Notes: generated by a model not told the origin, from the letters alone. 64,000 bases of DNA from Echinicola marina (GCF_020463795.1 NZ_CP080025.1:4399501-4463500); one strand, 5' to 3'. Shown: positions 1-8,167, numbered from the stretch's first letter. A program made the numbers and translations.

Positions 1-380
1 ACCACCCTTCCATCAAATCGGTTCCTCAGTGCCAGAATATGGCAATGCGGATGTTCGGTATCATGATGTCTGAAAATGAAATAGGCGTTATTGTCAAAGC
101 CCATTTTCCTCATATACTCCTCAGCAATGGCCAGCATTTTATCATTGGTCAAGCTTTCCTCTTTACCAAAGTTCAGACTGGTGTGATAGGTATTTCTGGT
201 CAATCGGGGATTGAGGCTTTTCATTATATCCAGTTCCTTTTTCACCATTGCCCTTTCAGTACTGCTAAAGTTAGTGGCTAGCAGCTCAGCCCTTTTTGTA
301 ATGTCCTTATCGTGGAGTTTTTGAAAATTGTATTCAAAGGCCCCCATAAACGATTTTCCTATGGACTGTTTAGCGATCAT
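1..380 (-). CDS. Relaxase/mobilization nuclease, N-terminal part (cut by window edge)
   Basis: Reading the minus strand from an ATG at 380 gives an open frame to the window edge, about 126 residues, beginning MIAKQSIGKSFMGAFEYNF. It contains FRHHDTEHPHCHI at about residues 104-116, the HxDxxHxH-type metal-binding motif of MobA/MobI-family relaxases. Such enzymes nick one strand at oriT, stay covalently bound to it and lead it into the recipient through a conjugation pore supplied by another element. The catalytic Tyr is not obvious in the part present. The start overlaps the end of mobC by 11 bases, so the two are translationally coupled as in other Bacteroidota mobilization modules. The 3' end lies left of the window. 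Confidence 0.88.
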   Translation of the reverse strand, partial: MIAKQSIGKSFMGAFEYNFQKLHDKDITKRAELLATNFSSTERAMVKKELDIMKSLNPRLTRNTYHTSLNFGKEESLTNDKMLAIAEEYMRKMGFDNNAYFIFRHHDTEHPHCHILALRNRFDGRV

Positions 381-714
381 CGAGTAGACATTTTATGATA
401 TAATCCAATTTATCCGAAAGACTGTCTAAAGCTTTCAATCGCTCATCGGAAACATTGAACTTTGAATTATAATGTTTGGCGATCTGGTTGATATTATTGC
501 CAATCCTCTTCAGCTCCACATAAGTCTGCAAATCCAACTTTGGGACTTTTGCCTGAGGGAGCCTGTTCTTAAACACACAGGATCGAACCACATTCGCAGC
601 TGGTAAATTGGAGATTTCACAAAGGCTCGCCAGTTGCCTTACTTCCTCATCATTCATTCTGAAACTGAACCTGACTGTCCTTCTTTCTTCATTTGATATT
701 TTTGGTCTTGCCAT
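370..714 (-). CDS. mobC: MobC-like mobilization relaxosome accessory protein
   Basis: A 114-residue protein starting MARPKISNEERRTVRFSFRM. It has an N-terminal ribbon-helix-helix-like region (RTVRFSFRMNDEEVRQLASL, about residues 13-32) and the MobC signature LKRIGNNINQIAKHYN around residues 77-92. MobC proteins bind near oriT and help the relaxase open the strands. The frame stays open upstream to 906, but that extension overlaps the primase gene and the hairpin at 759-802 and does not look like protein, so the ATG at 714 is preferred. It is directly followed by the relaxase. Confidence 0.85.
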   Translation of the reverse strand: MARPKISNEERRTVRFSFRMNDEEVRQLASLCEISNLPAANVVRSCVFKNRLPQAKVPKLDLQTYVELKRIGNNINQIAKHYNSKFNVSDERLKALDSLSDKLDYIIKCLLDDR

Positions 715-758
715 CTTATTTTGAAATGAACTAAGTGAATTTTCATTTTCTGAGCAGA

Positions 759-802
759 GCGAAGCAAGCGTTTCCGTCAGACGGAAACATGGCTTGCTTC
801 GC
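759..802. other. Long hairpin before mobC, candidate oriT
   Basis: GCGAAGCAAGC at 759-769 pairs perfectly with GCTTGCTTCGC at 792-802. Inside it TTTCCGT at 771-777 pairs with ACGGAAA at 781-787 around the loop CAG. The only unpaired bases are G770 and CATG 788-791. It lies in the 97-base gap between the primase stop and the mobC start. Relaxases recognise hairpins beside their nick site, and Bacteroidota mobilizable elements often keep oriT just before the mob genes, so this is a good oriT candidate. A terminator is less likely because no T-run follows on either strand. Confidence 0.55.
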
Positions 803-811
803 AAAGCGACC

Positions 812-1690
812 CTATCTTCCCAATCCAAACTTTCGCTCCTGGACCACCTTCTCATTGAGATCTTTATGCAGATCGTAGAGCCTGCTTTTATCGAAACAAT
901 TGACATTGGTTTCCAGTAGCTCTTTGGTCACTTTCTTTCCTGCTTCATCCCGGTCAAGGTATAGTTCAACTGTTTGAAAGCTTTTGAAATATGGCAAAGC
1001 CTCCTTGACATTTGAAAGGGAATTAAGTATTAGAAAACAAGTAGCCTTACAAGAAAACTTATTCATCTGGACAAAACTCATCAGATCAAATATTCCCTCG
1101 AAAACGGATAGTGTAGCAAAGTATTCGTTTTCTACATCTCCATAAATACTGACCCCCTGTCCAGAACAGCCTTTCCAATATTTATTGCGGATCGACCAGC
1201 CATTGGAATTTTCATTTCCTACCCCAAAGTATCTTTTCCCATTCATGACAAAATATACCTCCTTACAAAAGTGCTGAGCGATGAGTGGAGATATTTGCCT
1301 GGAAACCAAGTAATCCGAAATAGCCTTGTTGGTTCCAATGGGCTTGGTGTTAGTCACCTTAATTTTAGGTTCTATTTTGATATCCTCAAGAATGGTTTGC
1401 TGTTGAAAAGAAAAAGATTCAAGTTTAAGGTCTTTCAGTTGGTTCAAAGCATCCTCAACAGAAAATGAAGGATTCAGCTTTAAGATCAGGTCAATGAGGG
1501 TTCCTCCTGAATTATTGTCCCCATAATCAATCCATAGGTTCACTCTATGATCGACTTTAAATGAGGGTGTTTTTTCTTCTCTTATTGGGGAAAGATAATA
1601 AGAGCACTGCCCCAAGTTCCTTTTAGGATGGATTCCCAGGGCCGAAAGGTATTCGGAAATGCGGATTTTATTGGCTTGCTTACAGTTCAT
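812..1690 (-). CDS. CHC2 zinc-finger and Toprim DNA primase of the mobile element
   Basis: A 292-residue protein starting MNCKQANKIRISEYLSALGI. The N-terminal half has the CHC2-like primase region (YYLSPIREEKTPSFKVD, then LWIDYGDNNSGGTLIDLIL). The C-terminal half has a Toprim-like block with VFEGIFDLMSF and the metal-binding YLDRDEAGKK. Such short primases prime the complementary strand after transfer or during replication of mobilizable elements. An in-frame ATG exists at 1750, but the one at 1690 matches the usual family start. The gene lies upstream of mobC and the hairpin on the same strand. Confidence 0.82.
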   Translation of the reverse strand: MNCKQANKIRISEYLSALGIHPKRNLGQCSYYLSPIREEKTPSFKVDHRVNLWIDYGDNNSGGTLIDLILKLNPSFSVEDALNQLKDLKLESFSFQQQTILEDIKIEPKIKVTNTKPIGTNKAISDYLVSRQISPLIAQHFCKEVYFVMNGKRYFGVGNENSNGWSIRNKYWKGCSGQGVSIYGDVENEYFATLSVFEGIFDLMSFVQMNKFSCKATCFLILNSLSNVKEALPYFKSFQTVELYLDRDEAGKKVTKELLETNVNCFDKSRLYDLHKDLNEKVVQERKFGLGR

Positions 1691-1774
1691 GGTTTGTATC
1701 GTTTGATTGTTAAAATTGACAATGGTGCCTACTTCCTTACTACATATCATTTAGATTGTTGTTTATCAGTATTT

Positions 1775-1935
1775 TAAGTGTAGTATGCGGACTGTAATTG
1801 GGATAACTTCACCCTTCTACACTAACTACATTTTTGACTTTGTAGTAAGTGTAGTGGGTTTAATTTATTTAAGGTCACTACCATTAATCAATAGATATTC
1901 AATAGGTTATATTTATTGTAGTAATGTAGTAGGTG
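1775..1935. repeat. Cluster of TGTAGT/ACTACA words with an inverted repeat
   Basis: Within about 150 bases TGTAGT occurs at 1779, 1841, 1850, 1917 and 1925, with ACTACA at 1825. CTACACTAACTACA (1817-1830) and TGTAGTAAGTGTAG (1841-1854) form a 14-base inverted repeat with one mismatch. Most of this is in the noncoding gap between the primase start and the ATPase stop; the last two copies overlap the ATPase's 3' end. It could be an operator, or iterons used in replicating the excised element. The sequence alone does not decide. Confidence 0.4.
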
Positions 1936-3115
1936 GATTTCTATATTTTATATGGTATCCCTTTACGGGATATGTTTTATTGTTATAGCCTCTTTTTGAC
2001 CCTTGTTCAAACCCAAGTCTTTTCAAGGCTTTTCCAATTTCTTCCCTCCTCAATTTTAATATTGATCCTTCAGCCTTATTCAAGTACTGCAGTATGTCAG
2101 AAGGGGTAAGGAAATCATCATCTTTATCTCCTGGGACTAGATGTTTCTGGACAAGTTCAAACTCCATTGTGATCGTGCTGTACTGGGCATTGGCTTCTTC
2201 ATTCTCCGCTATTTCCTCAGCAGACATATTATAATCAAAGCCGTTTTTGTATAGCGAATAGGCCTGTGACCAAACCAGATTGATATCTATTTCCTTTTTG
2301 TAGGCCCAGTTGATCCCTTTCAGGGTAAAGCATAGCCATCTTACACTACCGGTATCATCAGTTAAGAATTCAGACTTATTTTTGGATCCAATAATAGAAG
2401 CCCGTCTTGGCTCCATGCTGGGTTTTCTGTCATACGGATGCCGGACTTTGATATAGGATCGGCTCATCAGGCTTTTTTGTGCATTGATTTCCTGCTTGTT
2501 TAAAGTTGATAGCTCATCCTGTATAATCAGAAAGTTTTGACAAAGTGCTATTAGGCTGTCCTTATCAATGGAAATGTTTTCAGTTTGGTACTCAGAAAGA
2601 TCGGGTGGAGTTAGAAACCTAGTTAGCGTGGATTTCCCACTGTTTTGTTTGTCCTGGACTAGGATCAAAGCTTGTTTATTAAAGTACTGATCATCCAGAC
2701 TGCAAGCCACGCACCGCACCAACCATTTTTTGAACTGGATTATGAACCTATCAGAATCCTGGACATGGATATAACTGGCGAATCTTTCTATATAGTCGCC
2801 ATGTTCATGTTCTATCCAATCTTTTTCATGCTTTTCAAAATAAAGTTGTAAGGGGTTGACCTTCGGTATGTAATCAGAGCTAAGAAATGAATTGATATCG
2901 GCAAGAGAGGTGTTATGTCCGGCAGCTTTTGCTTCAATCAGCAAAGTGTGTGGGTTCACTCTATAGAAGTGGTCTTTTTCTTTCTCACTAGCAAAGACCT
3001 CATAGACTACCACATTATTGATAAAGTCATATTTGCTCATTAAATAGCGGATCATCTTAACCATCGGGTAATTGGAATTATCATCCAACTGTTTGAAAGG
3101 ACTTCTTTTCTGCAT
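1913..3115 (-). CDS. VapE/VirE-family P-loop ATPase of the mobile element
   Basis: A 400-residue protein with a Walker A motif DKQNSGKSTLTRFL (GKS at about residues 160-162) and a Walker B-like FLIIQDEL. It then has SRSYIKVRHPYDRKPSMEPR and a region ending in SVRWLCFTL, the layout of the virulence-associated E family of primase-helicase-like ATPases. Members are common in mobile elements and satellite phages next to a primase and probably act in replicating the excised element. The C-terminal 60 residues look like a winged-helix region (SDILQYLNKAEG). The family call is firm, the role is inferred from context. Confidence 0.75.
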   Translation of the reverse strand: MQKRSPFKQLDDNSNYPMVKMIRYLMSKYDFINNVVVYEVFASEKEKDHFYRVNPHTLLIEAKAAGHNTSLADINSFLSSDYIPKVNPLQLYFEKHEKDWIEHEHGDYIERFASYIHVQDSDRFIIQFKKWLVRCVACSLDDQYFNKQALILVQDKQNSGKSTLTRFLTPPDLSEYQTENISIDKDSLIALCQNFLIIQDELSTLNKQEINAQKSLMSRSYIKVRHPYDRKPSMEPRRASIIGSKNKSEFLTDDTGSVRWLCFTLKGINWAYKKEIDINLVWSQAYSLYKNGFDYNMSAEEIAENEEANAQYSTITMEFELVQKHLVPGDKDDDFLTPSDILQYLNKAEGSILKLRREEIGKALKRLGFEQGSKRGYNNKTYPVKGYHIKYRNPPTTLLQ

Positions 3116-3224
3116 GGTTCTACATCTAATGGTTTGAAAATGAATGCAGAAACAGTATCTTTACAGTGTCAAACAGGAATACTATTTCCACAAAATACAA
3201 GGCGGATTTCTTCGGATTTCCGCT

Positions 3225-3503
3225 TTATTTTTTTCTGGCATATAGAAATGCTTCCCTTTTGATTTCGGACTCAGATTGGTGGGAATTTTGAAGAAGCCAA
3301 GCATCGATTTTTTTGCGTTCAAAAAATAATACCTTTCCATTGGGTTTGGAATAGGGGATCTTTCCTTCGTGTACGAGCTTATAGATAAAGGACTTTTTAA
3401 ATCCTGTATATTCACATAGCTCTTCCACATTCAAGATGTCTTTCAGACCAAAAATGAATTTCTCAATACGATTGAGTTTGCTTAAGATTAATTCGTTTTC
3501 CAT
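3225..3503 (-). CDS. Excisionase-type helix-turn-helix protein
   Basis: A protein of about 92 residues with the MerR/Xis-like fold ILNVEELCEYTGFKKSFIYK followed by LVHEGKIPYSKPNGKVLFFE and a basic tail. This is the HTH_17 pattern usual in Bacteroidota integrative elements. Such proteins steer the integrase towards excision or control element genes. Alternative in-frame starts are at 3512 (MTAMEN) and 3533; 3503 (MENELILSKL) leaves the conserved region intact. It lies before the ATPase and primase on the same strand, so it may also regulate them. Confidence 0.8.
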   Translation of the reverse strand: MENELILSKLNRIEKFIFGLKDILNVEELCEYTGFKKSFIYKLVHEGKIPYSKPNGKVLFFERKKIDAWLLQNSHQSESEIKREAFLYARKK

Positions 3504-3604
3504 TGCTGTCATTTGTTTTGTTCTATGCAGCAAAAGAATGTAAAGTATATCATCAAAATTTTCTAGGGTTAAGGTACATTAACCTTTTAACCTAACATAT
3601 AAAC

Positions 3605-4435
3605 CTATTTATTGAAAATTGCGTCCAAATCTTCTTTGCGTTTAGGTCCGTTTAATGATTTAGATTTTGAGGATCTTATTGAATCTTCAGTGGGTTGCTT
3701 TTTATTCCGATCATGATAAAAGATTTGAAGGTAACCATCTAAATCCAGTCCGTTAATATTTTCCTTTAAACAATCAAAAAAGTAATGAGTTTGAATATTG
3801 TCCATTTTCATTTTGAATAGGGGCTTATCTGGATAATATCCTTCCTTGAAAATTCGAATGAATTTTTTACGATTACTTATTCTTAAAGAATCATCTAAAT
3901 ATTCCAAAAAACCAAAACTGATAAGGCCATCAAAAATGCTTCCTAATGATTCATCATCAATTTGAGCCTTAAATTCATAATTTCTTTTGGCCACAGCATC
4001 CCTTATAAATGGAATGTATCTGCTTTCAAAATCGGATTTCCAAGTTAAATTAAGAAATGCAACCCCAGATATAAATAAAGAAATAAACAGGGAATAAAGT
4101 AAAATACTATTGGACATCGTTTCTGTGGACGGGGTTGAAAAAACTACATATATACTCAGAACCATGGGTGGCCAAAAAACAGAATAAAAAAATAACCTTG
4201 GCTTTTCCACTTTCTTCTTAAGGCCAACTATTTTTCCATCAAACATATAAGCGGCATACCAAGCGGGATATCTCCGAATCATTTTCCATGTATAAAACAA
4301 CAGAATGCAAGTCATACCCAATCCAGTAGTCCAGACGAAATAGTTGAACCTGAAGTAGATAAATAAGGAGGTATAAATTATAACTGCGACAAAAATTAAT
4401 GCAGCTCTTAAAAGAATTTTACTTTTTGATTTCAT
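3605..4435 (-). CDS. Membrane protein of unknown function, cargo of the mobile element
   Basis: A 276-residue protein I do not recognise. There are about four transmembrane segments: residues 8-28 and 33-50, then about 82-100 and 108-128. A soluble, probably cytoplasmic C-terminal half of about 140 residues follows and ends in a very polar, Lys/Ser-rich tail. No signal peptide or enzymatic motif is visible. It sits between the excisionase-like gene and the integrase and ends the integrase operon with only a few bases between them. The position is typical for accessory cargo. A defence role is conceivable but nothing in the sequence proves it. Confidence 0.6.
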   Translation of the reverse strand: MKSKSKILLRAALIFVAVIIYTSLFIYFRFNYFVWTTGLGMTCILLFYTWKMIRRYPAWYAAYMFDGKIVGLKKKVEKPRLFFYSVFWPPMVLSIYVVFSTPSTETMSNSILLYSLFISLFISGVAFLNLTWKSDFESRYIPFIRDAVAKRNYEFKAQIDDESLGSIFDGLISFGFLEYLDDSLRISNRKKFIRIFKEGYYPDKPLFKMKMDNIQTHYFFDCLKENINGLDLDGYLQIFYHDRNKKQPTEDSIRSSKSKSLNGPKRKEDLDAIFNK

Positions 4436-4440
4436 CGTTG

Positions 4441-5583
4441 TTAAAGTTTTAAATCCAAGTCAAGATTAGGGATGATGTGGGCAGACTCTCTCATTTTCTC
4501 ATCCACGATTTTCGCATAAATAGCTGTAGTTTTAATTTCCTTATGACCTAATCGCTTCTGGACGGTGTATAAGTCAGCTCCATTCTCCAATAAAAGTACG
4601 GCATTGGTATGCCTGGCACTATGAAAGGTAATGTGCTTGAATACCCCAGCTCGGTTGCACCACCTTACAATTTCGTTATTATAAACGGCACTGTATTTAA
4701 GACCGTAAAACACTCTATCATGTGGGGACTGACGTTCACCTAATAAATCCCTAGCCTGTTTAGAGATATAAAGGTATTCCACACCATCTGTTTTCTTTTG
4801 TCGAAAATTAACCCTGAAGGTATTGTCGTCCTCGTCCCGAACCTCTGACCAAGTAAGGCTATTGATATCAGACCACCTAAGACCTGTTAAACATGAAAAC
4901 AAAAAGGCTTTTTTCAGGACCTTGTATTTACACTGGGTGTTGGTGAGTGCCTGTAGTTCAGAGAATGTTAAATACTCCCGTTGGCTCTCTGCCTGTTCAA
5001 AAGATTTGACCCTAGCAGCGTAATTGATATTTAAATACCCTTCATCAAAGGCACTTCTTAAGCAAGCTTTGAATTTATTAAAGTAAGAGTACTTGGAATT
5101 CATGGAGAGGGGGATATCACTTTTGGTACGGGCTTTCTCCTCAAAGTACCTTCGGACACTTTTGGTAAAACTATCATCGACCTCATCAAAAAGAAAATTA
5201 GGACTGACACAGTTTTTCAGGTGAACAAAGGTGGAAGTCCATACCCCATAGTTTTTCTCTGAATGGGCTTTTTCCTCCATTTTCTCCTTAAAAAAATCCA
5301 GAAAAGGCCGCTTGGACTTGCTAATGTTTTTTACATCAAACTTTCCTTGAATATAGTCACTTTGCCGGATAGCCAGGATGCTTTCTGCCAATTGGAGGTT
5401 TTCCTTGTTCTCTTTCTTTTCACTAGCATTCTTTGGCTTTTGGTGAAGGTAAATTTTCAAGAACTCAAAATCCCTCAAATGGATTCTTTTTCCCTTCTCA
5501 TCTGTGGTAGAGCCTTTATAGTACTCTATATAAAGACTCTGCTTTCCGTTCTGTAACTTTTTCTTTTTTAAGGATATCTTCAT
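4441..5583 (-). CDS. Tyrosine recombinase (integrase) of the mobile element
   Basis: A 380-residue integrase from the ATG at 5583 (MKISLKKKKLQNGKQSLYIE). It has an N-terminal arm-binding domain, a SAM-like core-binding domain at about residues 100-200 and a catalytic domain. Visible catalytic elements are TGLRWSDINSL (Arg I), HSARHTNAVLLLENG (HxxR) and KTTAIYAKI (nucleophilic Tyr). This is the class used by Bacteroidota conjugative and mobilizable elements. A longer frame begins at 5682 but runs through the inverted repeat at 5607-5647. Its place beside the 3' end of mnmE fits an integrase next to its own attachment site. Confidence 0.92.
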   Translation of the reverse strand: MKISLKKKKLQNGKQSLYIEYYKGSTTDEKGKRIHLRDFEFLKIYLHQKPKNASEKKENKENLQLAESILAIRQSDYIQGKFDVKNISKSKRPFLDFFKEKMEEKAHSEKNYGVWTSTFVHLKNCVSPNFLFDEVDDSFTKSVRRYFEEKARTKSDIPLSMNSKYSYFNKFKACLRSAFDEGYLNINYAARVKSFEQAESQREYLTFSELQALTNTQCKYKVLKKAFLFSCLTGLRWSDINSLTWSEVRDEDDNTFRVNFRQKKTDGVEYLYISKQARDLLGERQSPHDRVFYGLKYSAVYNNEIVRWCNRAGVFKHITFHSARHTNAVLLLENGADLYTVQKRLGHKEIKTTAIYAKIVDEKMRESAHIIPNLDLDLKL

Positions 5584-5606
5584 AGTACGGAGATGGTTTA
5601 AAGTTG

Positions 5607-5647
5607 AACATTTGTACAACCATTTTATATAAGGTTGTACAAATGTT
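5607..5647. repeat. 15-bp perfect inverted repeat upstream of the integrase
   Basis: AACATTTGTACAACC (5607-5621) and GGTTGTACAAATGTT (5633-5647) are exact reverse complements separated by 11 AT-rich bases. The repeat lies 24 bases before the integrase start and about 100 bases from the mnmE end. It is suited to be an integrase or excisionase arm site, or an operator controlling the integrase. A terminator is unlikely because no T-run follows. Confidence 0.6.
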
Positions 5648-5749
5648 GTAACCAATGTACTAACAAAGAAAATTAAAGTCAAACCAAAAACAGTTAAATA
5701 ACTGATTTACAGACTAAAGTAAAGCATTGAAAAATAAAGGAAAGTAAAT

Positions 5750-5767
5750 TTATTTACCGATACAAAA
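5750..5767 (-). other. Candidate attachment site at the 3' end of mnmE
   Basis: The last codons of mnmE encode the conserved FCIGK end and stop. The mobile element begins directly after them, with its integrase about 170 bases away. The 3' end of mnmE/trmE is the established integration site of the unrelated Salmonella genomic island SGI1, so this conserved stretch is a natural att core. The other junction should be left of the window, and I found no second copy inside it. The assignment is inference. Confidence 0.4.
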
Positions 5768-7132
5768 CTTACTAAAAATATTAGCCAGCAAATCATCTGT
5801 GGTAATCTCACCGGTAATCTCTCCTAGAAAATGTAAGGACCTTCTGATATCCATGGCCATAAAGTCATTGGTGATTTCATTGTCTATGCCATTCAATACA
5901 TCCAATAAAGATTCGCGGGTTTTGACCAATGAATCATAATGACGGATATTGGTCACTACCGTATTGCCGGTTTTAAACTTATCCAAATTTACCAATTCCA
6001 AGATCTTATCTCTTAACTCGTCCAGGTGCTCTTTCTTACCTGCAGAAATAAAAATCACATCAGGATATTTTGACTTTAACTCGCTGACAAATTGTTTATT
6101 GGACTTGTCTATCTTATTCGCTACTTTAACAAAAGGCACACCCAGATTTTCCAGTTTATTGACATCTCTATTGATCTCTATCATATCAGTATCGGAAAGG
6201 TCAAAGAGATAAAGTATTAATGAAGCGGTCTTCATTTTCTCCTGGGTCCTGGATACGCCAATGGCCTCAATAGTATCAGTAGTTTCTCTTAAACCAGCTG
6301 TATCTATGAAGCGAAAAATCACCCCACCAATATTAATTTCGTCTTCGATAAAATCCCTTGTAGTTCCGGCAATATCAGAAACAATGGCTTTTTCCTCATT
6401 CAATAGTGCATTGAGTAGTGTAGACTTCCCGGCATTGGGCTTACCGGCAATCACCGTTGGAACACCATTTTTAATCACATTGCCAAGATCAAAACTAGCA
6501 ATCAGGTGTTCTACCACCCTTAATAACTTCTCCACCAAATCCTGTAAATCAGAGCGGCTGGCAAATTCCACATCTTCTTCAGAGAAATCCAGTTCCAACT
6601 CAATCATAGAAGCAAAATGGATCAGCTTATCCCTTAATTCCTTGATTTCCCCGCTGAAACCACCACGCATTTGATGCAAAGCTGCCTGGTGCGAAGCTTC
6701 AGAATCGGAATGGATCAAATCAGCAACAGCTTCTGCCTGGGCTAAATCAAACTGTCCATTGAGGAAAGCCCGCTGCGTAAACTCTCCGGGCTTGGCAGGC
6801 CGTGCTCCTTTTTTGATAAACAGCTTGATAACTTGATTGATGATATAGGAGGAGCCATGTGTAGAAATCTCCACTACATTTTCCTTGGTAAAGGATTTGG
6901 GGGCCACAAACAATGAAACAAGTACCTCATCAATGATCTTTTCTCCATCCCTAATCGTGCCATAATGAATGGTATGTGATTCTTGTTTTTCTAGGTCCTT
7001 GCCCGAAAACACCTCATTGCATAGCTTGATGGCATCCTTACCCGACAATCTGATCACCGCGATAGCGCCTACTCCCTGTGGGGTCGCAAGAGCGATAATA
7101 GTATCTTCTTTTTCGCTGATTGAAAAAGCCAT
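5750..7132 (-). CDS. mnmE: tRNA uridine-5-carboxymethylaminomethyl(34) synthesis GTPase MnmE
   Basis: A 460-residue protein, the usual length. With MnmG it installs the carboxymethylaminomethyl group on U34 of tRNAs reading mixed codon boxes. The N-terminal formyl-THF-binding domain (DTIIALATPQGVGAIAVIRL) is followed by a helical domain and an inserted G domain: P-loop GKPNAGKS at 230-237, DIAGTTRD, DTAG and NKID. The C-terminal CIGK supplies the conserved Cys (457). All key motifs are intact, so the neighbouring mobile element has not damaged it. It has its own promoter region to the right. Confidence 0.97.
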   Translation of the reverse strand: MAFSISEKEDTIIALATPQGVGAIAVIRLSGKDAIKLCNEVFSGKDLEKQESHTIHYGTIRDGEKIIDEVLVSLFVAPKSFTKENVVEISTHGSSYIINQVIKLFIKKGARPAKPGEFTQRAFLNGQFDLAQAEAVADLIHSDSEASHQAALHQMRGGFSGEIKELRDKLIHFASMIELELDFSEEDVEFASRSDLQDLVEKLLRVVEHLIASFDLGNVIKNGVPTVIAGKPNAGKSTLLNALLNEEKAIVSDIAGTTRDFIEDEINIGGVIFRFIDTAGLRETTDTIEAIGVSRTQEKMKTASLILYLFDLSDTDMIEINRDVNKLENLGVPFVKVANKIDKSNKQFVSELKSKYPDVIFISAGKKEHLDELRDKILELVNLDKFKTGNTVVTNIRHYDSLVKTRESLLDVLNGIDNEITNDFMAMDIRRSLHFLGEITGEITTDDLLANIFSKFCIGK

Positions 7133-7212
7133 TTTTTGAAATTTATATGCTAGAATTTATTGCAAGATACAAGACGAGCTTTAGATGATTGTAATTCGGC
7201 ACCTGATATTAA

Positions 7213-7312
7213 TTATAGTCTTGAGTATGTAGTCTTGAGTATTGAGTATGTAGTCTTGAGTATTGAGTAGGGAGTATTGAGAATTGAGTAGGGAGTATTG
7301 AGAATTTAAACT
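7213..7312. repeat. Degenerate tandem repeat of GAGTATTGAGTA-like units
   Basis: The gap between mnmE and the thioredoxin-like gene is filled with repeats of the words TCTTGAGTATGTAG, TATTGAGTAGGGAG and TATTGAGAATTGAG. It closes with an inverted fragment (AACTCAAGACTCACTACTCC). It is noncoding. Similar short-word tracts appear at 12060-12200 and 41754-41812, suggesting a recurring class of slippage-prone intergenic sequence in this genome. Confidence 0.6.
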
Positions 7313-7336
7313 CAAGACTCACTACTCCAGTCAATA

Positions 7337-7795
7337 CTAATTACTTCCTGTAAATCGCTCAATGGTACTTCCCAAGTCCCTCAGGAAAGCAGTTGGTTCC
7401 CTATATCCAGGCAACTGGGTGATGTTTTCCATGGCAGCATCAATGATCACAAAGTTAGGGTAGGAGCTGACCCGCATGGACCTGGCCATACTTTCTTCGG
7501 TGTATTCATTGCCTCTAAACTGAAAGGTTTTCTTATTGTTTTCTGCATTCAGTTTCACCGCATAAAAATTGGCATTGATATATTCAATCACTTTTGCATC
7601 GGTAAAGGTCTCCTTGTCCATTTTTTTACACCAACCACACCAGTCTGTGTAAACGTCCACAATTAACATTTTGGGTTCTTCTTGATTAAGGGCTGTAGCC
7701 TCTTCAAAACTGTACCACTTGATTTCAGCCTTTTCCTGGGCATAAAGACCAGTAGCACAAATCATTAATATAAATATGCCTAATATGTGTTTCAT
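7337..7795 (-). CDS. Secreted thioredoxin-like protein with CGWC active site
   Basis: About 152 residues from MKHILGIFILMICATGLYAQ, a clear signal peptide cleaved after Ala-Gln. An in-frame ATG three codons upstream is also possible. The thioredoxin fold has the active site DVYTDWCGWCKKMDKETF and the cis-Pro loop VSSYPNFVII. This is the DUF255/thioredoxin_7-like type common in Bacteroidota. It probably keeps periplasmic or surface proteins reduced. It is a single gene on the minus strand; its partner is unknown. Confidence 0.85.
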   Translation of the reverse strand: MKHILGIFILMICATGLYAQEKAEIKWYSFEEATALNQEEPKMLIVDVYTDWCGWCKKMDKETFTDAKVIEYINANFYAVKLNAENNKKTFQFRGNEYTEESMARSMRVSSYPNFVIIDAAMENITQLPGYREPTAFLRDLGSTIERFTGSN

Positions 7796-8128
7796 TCTAT
7801 TCATAATTATTAGCTAAAACTAAGCATTTTCAAGCTTAGTTCCTTATTTCAATCATTTAGGTAGGCTAAATTCTTCTAAAAGCTTTAAAATGGCTATTGG
7901 ACAACTCCCAGTTTTTTAGACCATAAAGCTAAATACCTTCCATATTAATATTGTCCAGTTTATTTGATAAGACTATTTAAAAAGTGCTTGAGGATTAAAA
8001 AAACTCTTAAGGTCTTAACAAGGGCCAGAGCTGAAATGGATATCCACAAAAATCTTTGTTTATATGTCTGAATCTGTGGATAATTGAAACATGAAAATTC
8101 AAGCAAACTAACTCCATTAATAAAACAA
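7796..8128. other. Noncoding gap, nothing recognised
   Basis: This AT-rich stretch lies between the thioredoxin-like gene and the terminator of the charged small protein. I see no tRNA, no convincing ORF and no strong repeat in it. Confidence 0.5.
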
Positions 8129-8157
8129 AAGCCATTCCAAGACTCTGGTAATGGCTT
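8129..8157 (-). terminator. Rho-independent terminator after the charged small protein
   Basis: AAGCCATT (8129-8136) pairs with AATGGCTT (8150-8157), with two more C-G pairs inside and one bulge. On the minus strand the hairpin is followed by TTTTGTTTTATT. It lies 11 bases past the stop of the gene at 8168. Confidence 0.7.
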
Positions 8158-8167
8158 AATTAATCAA

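Noticed and set aside
39-281. Open frame of 80 residues on the plus strand at the left edge
   Set aside because: It lies opposite the relaxase frame, which carries the HxDxxHxH motif; no family features are seen on the plus strand.
715-906. N-terminal extension of mobC to 906
   Set aside because: It would overlap the primase gene and translate through the hairpin at 759-802; the family starts at MARPK.
1785-1988. 67-residue plus-strand ORF between primase and ATPase
   Set aside because: Hydrophobic low-complexity translation of a repeat-bearing noncoding gap and the end of the ATPase gene.
5584-5682. N-terminal extension of the integrase to 5682
   Set aside because: It runs through the 15-bp inverted repeat and gives a hydrophobic stretch foreign to integrases; MKISLKKKK is the usual start.
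7213-7312. CRISPR array
   Set aside because: The units are short, degenerate and contiguous without spacers, and no cas gene is nearby.
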